From Nitrososphaerota archaeon (GTDB lineage: Archaea > Thermoproteota > Nitrososphaeria > Nitrososphaerales > Nitrosopumilaceae), in the NCBI GenBank assembly GCA_005877305.1, contig VBPW01000018.1:1-44063 (forward strand): DNA of 44,063 nt, in the 5' to 3' direction. Below are positions 40,016-44,063 of the stretch, in pieces. The notes below the pieces were generated by a model, which worked only from the letters and a program-made list of their open reading frames with translations, did not search any database and was not told the DNA's origin. The stretch's first letter is position 1; every line of letters starts with the position of its first letter. Both the position numbers and the translations under genes were made by a program.

Positions 40016-40488
40016 GATATCCCTACATGTGACGCCAATCTTTTGTGTTCTTCAGGTGTAATCCATTCTACAAATAGATAATCCAAAATTTCTTTCTTAT
40101 TCATACCAAGGTTTTTTGCTTCCCTTACTGCTATCTCATATGCTTCAATCTCTGTTGGCCTATCAACATATGCAAATGATTTGTCATATAGATCAAGGCC
40201 TTTTCTTTGTTGCATTACATGTACAAGTTCATGAATAATATCAAGATACAAAATTTTTGAATCAGAATTTTTTAAATGTTCTAACCCTATTATGATTGAT
40301 GCATCATCATTTTTCACATACATGTAATGATCACTTTCTTCAACAATTACTCTAGTTTTAGAAAAGACATCATCAAGTTCTTTTTTTGTTTTGAAAACTT
40401 TACTTAGAATAGGTACTTCTATCAAGCCATCAAAAATTTCAGCAAGACTGTAAGAACCAGGAGTGACGTTTCTATTTATTTTTATCAT
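40012..40488 (-). CDS. HExxH metal-dependent peptidase-like protein, coupled to archaeosortase
   Basis: 158 residues. Contains the zinc-peptidase motif DIIHELVHVMQQ (His86, Glu87, His90) followed by a possible third ligand in RPTEIEAYEIAV (Glu113 or Glu115), an arrangement like gluzincin minigene peptidases or ImmA/SprT-like proteins. No signal peptide, so it is likely cytoplasmic or peripheral. Its start overlaps the end of the archaeosortase gene by 17 bp, implying coupled translation. A role in processing or quality control of sorted proteins is inference; it may be an unrelated toxin-antitoxin-like protease. Confidence 0.72.
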   Translation of the reverse strand: MIKINRNVTPGSYSLAEIFDGLIEVPILSKVFKTKKELDDVFSKTRVIVEESDHYMYVKNDDASIIIGLEHLKNSDSKILYLDIIHELVHVMQQRKGLDLYDKSFAYVDRPTEIEAYEIAVREAKNLGMNKKEILDYLFVEWITPEEHKRLASHVGIS

Positions 40489-41416
40489 TTTCTTGTTTTG
40501 TTATCTCAAGTTTTTTGAGACGTCTTGTTTCTATATATGTCACAACTAGTAAGAAAATAAACAACCATGGTAGGAACATAACTTCTCCAGCAACAGAATG
40601 AAATGATTCAAAGTCACTAACATTTGTAGATACCTTTAGTACAAAAAGGGACAAAGAAAATATTCTAATCACGTTTACTCCAATTGTACCTATAACACCA
40701 AGAACAAAGTACATTGCTTTTCGTTTTGGTGGAATATTCATTTTTAATAAAAATGCCATCATCACAAGTGAATAAATTATAATGCTATGCACTCCAGCAG
40801 ATGGCCAGAAAACTTGTAGAGCAAACGGTCCATGAGAGCCACTAAGAAACATGATGTTACTGTGTGCGGTTGCTATTCCCAGATGAAGAGCAGTAATCAA
40901 ATAGGCATTAAATTTCACCAAGTATGGAACGACATATTGTAGTGGTCCCAAGGTATCATAAGGAAAAAAAGCATCAAGTGATAAAATTATAGCAGTACCA
41001 ACTGTGTATATTGGACCTGCTGGCGATATTCTTATCCATCTTTTTCCAAACAAAATTGTCATGGATGCAACAAAGAAAATTGCCATAACAATAAAGTCCC
41101 ACATCCATGTCCAAGAGTAGATTAACTGAACATGATAGTTTGGCGCAATAGAAATCAGGTAATTTCGCAGTCCAACTTCTAGACTTGTAAGATAGATGAT
41201 TGTAATTGCTGCAAGAGAAATAATTGCTATTAATCTTTTTTTTGGAATTACTAGCTTCAGACCTACAAGTTCGGCTGCAATAAATGCCATTGCAAAAAGA
41301 AATCCTCCTCTGCCTTGGTTCCAGCTCAAACTAAACGAGTCTGGAAAAGCAGCTAAAGCAAACATTGTGGGGCTTGCAATTAGTAAAATTGCAATGATCA
41401 CACTTTTGTTCTGCAT
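40472..41416 (-). CDS. Thaumarchaeal archaeosortase (exosortase family), Cys replaced by Ser
   Basis: 314-residue membrane protein with about eight hydrophobic helices. The exosortase/archaeosortase triad positions are visible in order: at WPSAGVHS (204-211) Ser206 stands where the family's nucleophile Cys is in the C-S-G motif; NVIRIFSL has the conserved Arg251; FHSVAGEV has His273. A Ser for Cys replacement is a change reported, as I recall, for thaumarchaeal members. The enzyme recognises a PEF-type C-terminal tail, like the one on the protein at 327-890, and cleaves or re-attaches it. The basic C-terminal tail follows the last helix. The gene overlaps the HExxH gene. Confidence 0.82.
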   Translation of the reverse strand: MQNKSVIIAILLIASPTMFALAAFPDSFSLSWNQGRGGFLFAMAFIAAELVGLKLVIPKKRLIAIISLAAITIIYLTSLEVGLRNYLISIAPNYHVQLIYSWTWMWDFIVMAIFFVASMTILFGKRWIRISPAGPIYTVGTAIILSLDAFFPYDTLGPLQYVVPYLVKFNAYLITALHLGIATAHSNIMFLSGSHGPFALQVFWPSAGVHSIIIYSLVMMAFLLKMNIPPKRKAMYFVLGVIGTIGVNVIRIFSLSLFVLKVSTNVSDFESFHSVAGEVMFLPWLFIFLLVVTYIETRRLKKLEITKQENDKNK

Positions 41417-41456
41417 TAAATAAGTAGCAATTTGTGGTAAATAAAAACTCTAGCAA

Positions 41457-42617
41457 CTAGAAAAAGTCTGAGATCGATTTTTGTTTTCTTGCCTTTTGTA
41501 AATTACTTTTTGCAAGCCACTCTTTTTTATCAATACTCAATCGTTTGCAGGCTACGTCAAGACCTTCCTCAAAACTTGAAACTAAAGTTGGTTTTTGTTT
41601 TAACGCCATTCTTATTCCCTCTCGCACTTGCCATACCCCTACCGGAACGGCATATTCAGGCCTTATCTCTCGCAGTACTAAAGATGCTGCCTGTACTTTG
41701 TTTTTAAAAAGATATTCTGCAACGCCAAGCCTTGAAGCAAAATGAGCCCCTGCTGTAACGGGATAATGATCAAGGCCCCTGCCATCCTCAAAGTCAGAAC
41801 CAAATCCAATGTTTCCTTGTTGATCATACCAAGCTTCTTGCATCTCAAACATCCATCTACTTGGAAAAATTATCACAGAAAAAAAGTTTCCCATGTGATT
41901 AAAAGAAAACACTTCATAACTATCAATTATATCAAACTGCATTATTTCTGAGATTAGAGATTTTGATATTATATCGTCTGTAGCAGTTATACTCCACCTA
42001 GTGGGAACTAGTTTTCTATTTTTACCAAACATTCCTATGCTAAAACATTTTTGAATTCTTGTTATTTCGATTCCTTTATTGTAAAGCTCCAAAACAGAAT
42101 CTTGGGCCAACAAATCTTTATCATAGAAAATTTTTTGTATGTTTTTATCAGAGGTAGAATTGGAAAATTTAGCACTCTTGACTTCACCTAATGGTCCAAA
42201 AGGTGGGCTTTCTCCATCAATTGATGTCACAGGAATAGTGTTTTTTAAAAATTCAATGTCAGAATCTATGGGTCTTGACGCCATTGCTACTTCTTGTAGA
42301 CTTTCAATGTATTTTCCATCTGGATTTGAAACTGGAATGTTCTTTATTCCTCTTACCAAGCTTAGTCGATAGTTTACAATTTCTTCTAGGCTTTTGCCCA
42401 GCCAGGCTTCTGGAGAGTCAAGTATCGTGGTCTCTCCGTGTATTGGAGGCAGCATTGGACCTACCGAAACCTTTGGATAACCGTAAGAGCCCACAAACAC
42501 AGAAGGTGGACTAGAGCCACTTATAAAATTAGAAGAAAAAAGATTACCATATCGCGATAAATATTCCCTCCAGTTTGATTCAATTGCCCTGCGAATATCC
42601 CCTGCTGTTCGTGGCAC
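41457..42617 (-). CDS. nreA: Nre-family archaeal DNA repair protein with PIP box
   Basis: 386 residues. Belongs to the archaeal NreA/NreB family: SGSSPPSVFVGSYGYPKVSVGPMLP near the start, LDSPEAWLGKSLEEIV, and HYPVTAGAHFASRLGVAEYL and VPVGVWQVREG near the end. The C-terminus, KQKSISDFF, is a PIP box (Q-x2-I-x2-F-F) for PCNA binding, as described for NreA. It is thought to take part in DNA-damage response. I see no zinc-finger Cys cluster at the N-terminus. It is followed on the same strand by the archaeosortase pair, after 40 bp; dinB, also PCNA-binding, is close by. Confidence 0.92.
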   Translation of the reverse strand: MPRTAGDIRRAIESNWREYLSRYGNLFSSNFISGSSPPSVFVGSYGYPKVSVGPMLPPIHGETTILDSPEAWLGKSLEEIVNYRLSLVRGIKNIPVSNPDGKYIESLQEVAMASRPIDSDIEFLKNTIPVTSIDGESPPFGPLGEVKSAKFSNSTSDKNIQKIFYDKDLLAQDSVLELYNKGIEITRIQKCFSIGMFGKNRKLVPTRWSITATDDIISKSLISEIMQFDIIDSYEVFSFNHMGNFFSVIIFPSRWMFEMQEAWYDQQGNIGFGSDFEDGRGLDHYPVTAGAHFASRLGVAEYLFKNKVQAASLVLREIRPEYAVPVGVWQVREGIRMALKQKPTLVSSFEEGLDVACKRLSIDKKEWLAKSNLQKARKQKSISDFF

Positions 42618-42759
42618 GATGATATGAGACGGGGTCTATCTATTAATATTTCATTATTCATCCAAGCTAGCTTAAAATCAGATTCAAGTGTTCATCCAAA
42701 AAGCTAAAGTTAGAGATTGCTCTGTATTTGCTATACACTAATACTCTTAATCGATTTAG

Positions 42760-42927
42760 TGTTATAGTTATGCTGATGGGTTCGTTTCCCACCAATCAAC
42801 ATTAGAAAAACTTCAACTAGTTACCAAATCTAGTAAAGATCCTTCATACTATATCATTACAGAAAAGGGTCGAGACTTTTTGAAACAGTATAATGGATTT
42901 ATTAAAATGATAGAATTCCATGCTTGA
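42760..42927 (+). pseudogene. Remnant of a winged-helix regulator, N-terminus lost
   Basis: An open piece with no start codon encodes DGFVSHQSTLEKLQLVTKS, then SYYIITEKGRDFLKQYN and a terminal KMIEFHA. The Y-x-I-T-E-K-G-R-x-F-L-x-Q-Y string is typical of the wing and last helix of thaumarchaeal winged-helix regulators. Just upstream, another frame (from about 42698) reads KLKLEIALYLLY, which resembles the N-terminal helix of such proteins, so the gene seems to be decayed by several frameshifts. The rest of the 42618-43029 gap has no other feature except promoters. Confidence 0.45.
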
Positions 42928-43029
42928 TTTTTTTGATTAGACAAAATTTGGTTTGTATTAGTTAGAACGATCCCAAAGCTGCAAGAGAATTTTTCTAGAT
43001 CGTTTGTGATCTCACTTTTTCAAATAGTA

Positions 43030-43587
43030 TCAATATCTAACAGTTTTTTTAAATGGTTCTAAAGATGTTTTTTGTTTATAGTTTTCTATTTCATGTCCAC
43101 TATTCGTTCTTAAGACTTGGTTTTGTGTAAACTTGATTTTAACAGTAACATTGCCCTTGTCTATATTGATCTTTATGCTATCAAGTACAGAGACATACTG
43201 TCTAACAATTTTATTGCCACCAACTCGCATCATTCCAATTGGAATTAGAAAATTTTTTTCTATTAATGAATTGATTTTTCTATAACCTGAAGTTTGTGGG
43301 ATTTTACAAACATCTTCTATTTCCCTTATGGTCCTTGGTGTATTTATGGTAACATCTAGAATTTTTTTCTTATCTTCGTCTGCACAGGTTTCTAAGAGTA
43401 ATTTAGCAAGTGATTTTTCTTTTATTGTTATCCATCCAGAATCACTAATACCATTATTTTTGGTAGACTTGTTAGGATAATACCATAAATTACACAAGCT
43501 TTGTAAACTGTCAACATCTGTAGTAAGATCACTATCTAGAGGATCTGATATCTTATGCTTGTGATTAGGATCTGTATCTAATTCCAT
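43030..43587 (-). CDS. Winged-helix transcription regulator
   Basis: 185 residues. The N-terminal 70 residues are acidic and likely disordered (MELDTDPNHKHKISDPLDSD). The middle is a winged helix: LAKLLLETCADEDKKKILDV, TPRTIREIEDVCKIPQTSGYRKINSLIEKNFLIPIG, with the recognition helix at about SGYRKINSLIEK and a wing next. The C-terminal third (SIKINIDKGNVTVKIKF) is a beta-rich possible ligand or dimer domain. It is an ArsR/MarR-like regulator; the target is unknown. The pseudogene just downstream of it in the plus direction may be a relative. Confidence 0.75.
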   Translation of the reverse strand: MELDTDPNHKHKISDPLDSDLTTDVDSLQSLCNLWYYPNKSTKNNGISDSGWITIKEKSLAKLLLETCADEDKKKILDVTINTPRTIREIEDVCKIPQTSGYRKINSLIEKNFLIPIGMMRVGGNKIVRQYVSVLDSIKINIDKGNVTVKIKFTQNQVLRTNSGHEIENYKQKTSLEPFKKTVRY

Positions 43588-43762
43588 GTTTTCAATTTTT
43601 TTTCAAAGTTTAAAAATCCCATCTACCAAATGTGGAAATGACAAACATTAACATTGATTTAATTCAAAATTCTAAATTACTTGCAACTAGTTTTAGAAAA
43701 TTTTTTCATTATTTTTTAAAGCCAGTTTGTGCCCAAGGTTTAATTCAAGTTTCATATCTGAA

Positions 43763-44063
43763 ATGATATTACAGATGGCAGACTCGGAATCCTTTGGAAT
43801 TAAAAACGGATATGGCAATCAAGCGGTACAATGGATGAACGATGAAGCAAAAAAATTAGACTGGAAATTTGAAGCAAGGCTTTATGGTTATGAAATTACC
43901 ACAAAAAATTTTGGTTCCTTTGAGATGTATTCATGGATTGGTGACCCCAAGACTGCAAGAGATTTGGTAATAAGAGCAAGCAAGAGATTCAAGATCAAAG
44001 TTATTGAAGGAGGTTACAAATCAAGACAACTAATTCTAAAACTTGAGCGAAGCGAGTATGGCA
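43763..44063 (+). CDS. Uncharacterised protein, 3' end beyond the window
   Basis: The frame starts at ATG 43763 or, more likely, ATG 43775 (MADSESFGIKNG) and stays open to the window edge, so at least 96 residues are present. The sequence is soluble with mixed charge: YGNQAVQWMNDEAKKLDW, an aromatic strand FGSFEMYSWIGD, then a basic helix ARDLVIRASKRFKIK and a strand-like SRQLILKLERSEYG. No family recognised. Its codon pattern is typical of neighbours. No upstream gene on the same strand lies within 800 bp except the pseudogene. Confidence 0.55.
   Translation, partial: MILQMADSESFGIKNGYGNQAVQWMNDEAKKLDWKFEARLYGYEITTKNFGSFEMYSWIGDPKTARDLVIRASKRFKIKVIEGGYKSRQLILKLERSEYG

Noticed and set aside
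1-44063. CRISPR arrays, insertion sequences, prophage or tRNA genes
   Set aside because: I saw no regularly spaced repeats, transposase or integrase motifs, terminal inverted repeats of IS size, or tRNA-like cloverleaf by reading; a tool scan would be needed to exclude weak cases.

Overview
This AT-rich window carries the gene set of an ammonia-oxidizer-type thaumarchaeon (Nitrososphaerota, most like the Nitrosopumilales). The markers are ribosomal protein S26e, Alba, a Y-family polymerase with a C-terminal PCNA box, an Nre-type repair protein with a PCNA box, archaetidylinositol-phosphate and inositol-phosphate synthases, pyruvoyl arginine decarboxylase, deoxyhypusine synthase, an exosortase-like (archaeosortase) membrane protein with a PEF-type sorting tail on another protein, and many tiny Cys/His proteins. 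TATA boxes lying 25-33 nt before start codons suggest many leaderless transcripts. Assignment to a genus is inference; there is no rRNA here.

Layout. 0-9 kb: the end of an Ig-like surface protein, a PEF-tailed secreted protein, CTP synthase (frameshifted), NAD kinase fused to a winged helix, a PfkB kinase, S26e, archaetidylinositol-phosphate synthase, and one 642-residue polypeptide fusing N-carbamoylputrescine amidase to agmatine deiminase. 9-16 kb: a deoxyhypusine-synthase-like enzyme, two broken small genes, an M3 peptidase, secreted and Cys/His proteins, and pyruvoyl arginine decarboxylase. 16-24 kb: an atypical peroxiredoxin, a zinc dehydrogenase with an LsrF-like aldolase, and the ilvB-ilvN-leuA-leuB operon, preceded by a possible Leu/Ile/Val-rich leader peptide. 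24-34 kb: aspartyl-tRNA synthetase with a repeat-flanked promoter, two oligopeptide ABC ATPases split by a repeat protein, SMC, inositol-phosphate synthase and canonical deoxyhypusine synthase. 34-37 kb: a three-gene operon of a stand-alone RAM domain, a truncated CysRS-like ligase and a GNAT acetyltransferase, then a PAC2-family protein. 37-44 kb: a LysE exporter, Alba, Dpo4, a HExxH protein overlapping an archaeosortase, NreA, a decayed regulator, a winged-helix regulator and a partial gene.

How genes may work together. Arginine to agmatine (pyruvoyl decarboxylase), agmatine to putrescine (fusion enzyme), then aminobutyl chemistry by two deoxyhypusine synthase family members, forms a nearly complete polyamine/hypusine route. 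Inositol-phosphate synthase plus the CDP-alcohol phosphotransferase forms the archaeal inositol-lipid route. The most speculative but most exciting possibility is the CysRS-like/GNAT operon: it resembles MshC and MshD of mycothiol synthesis and lies about 1 kb from inositol-phosphate synthase.

Data quality. Four genes (pyrG, a small gene at 11.0 kb, a TM2 protein at 11.7 kb and ilvN) are interrupted by frameshifts or small deletions. Loss of function is implausible for pyrG, so sequence or assembly error is a serious possibility for at least some of them.
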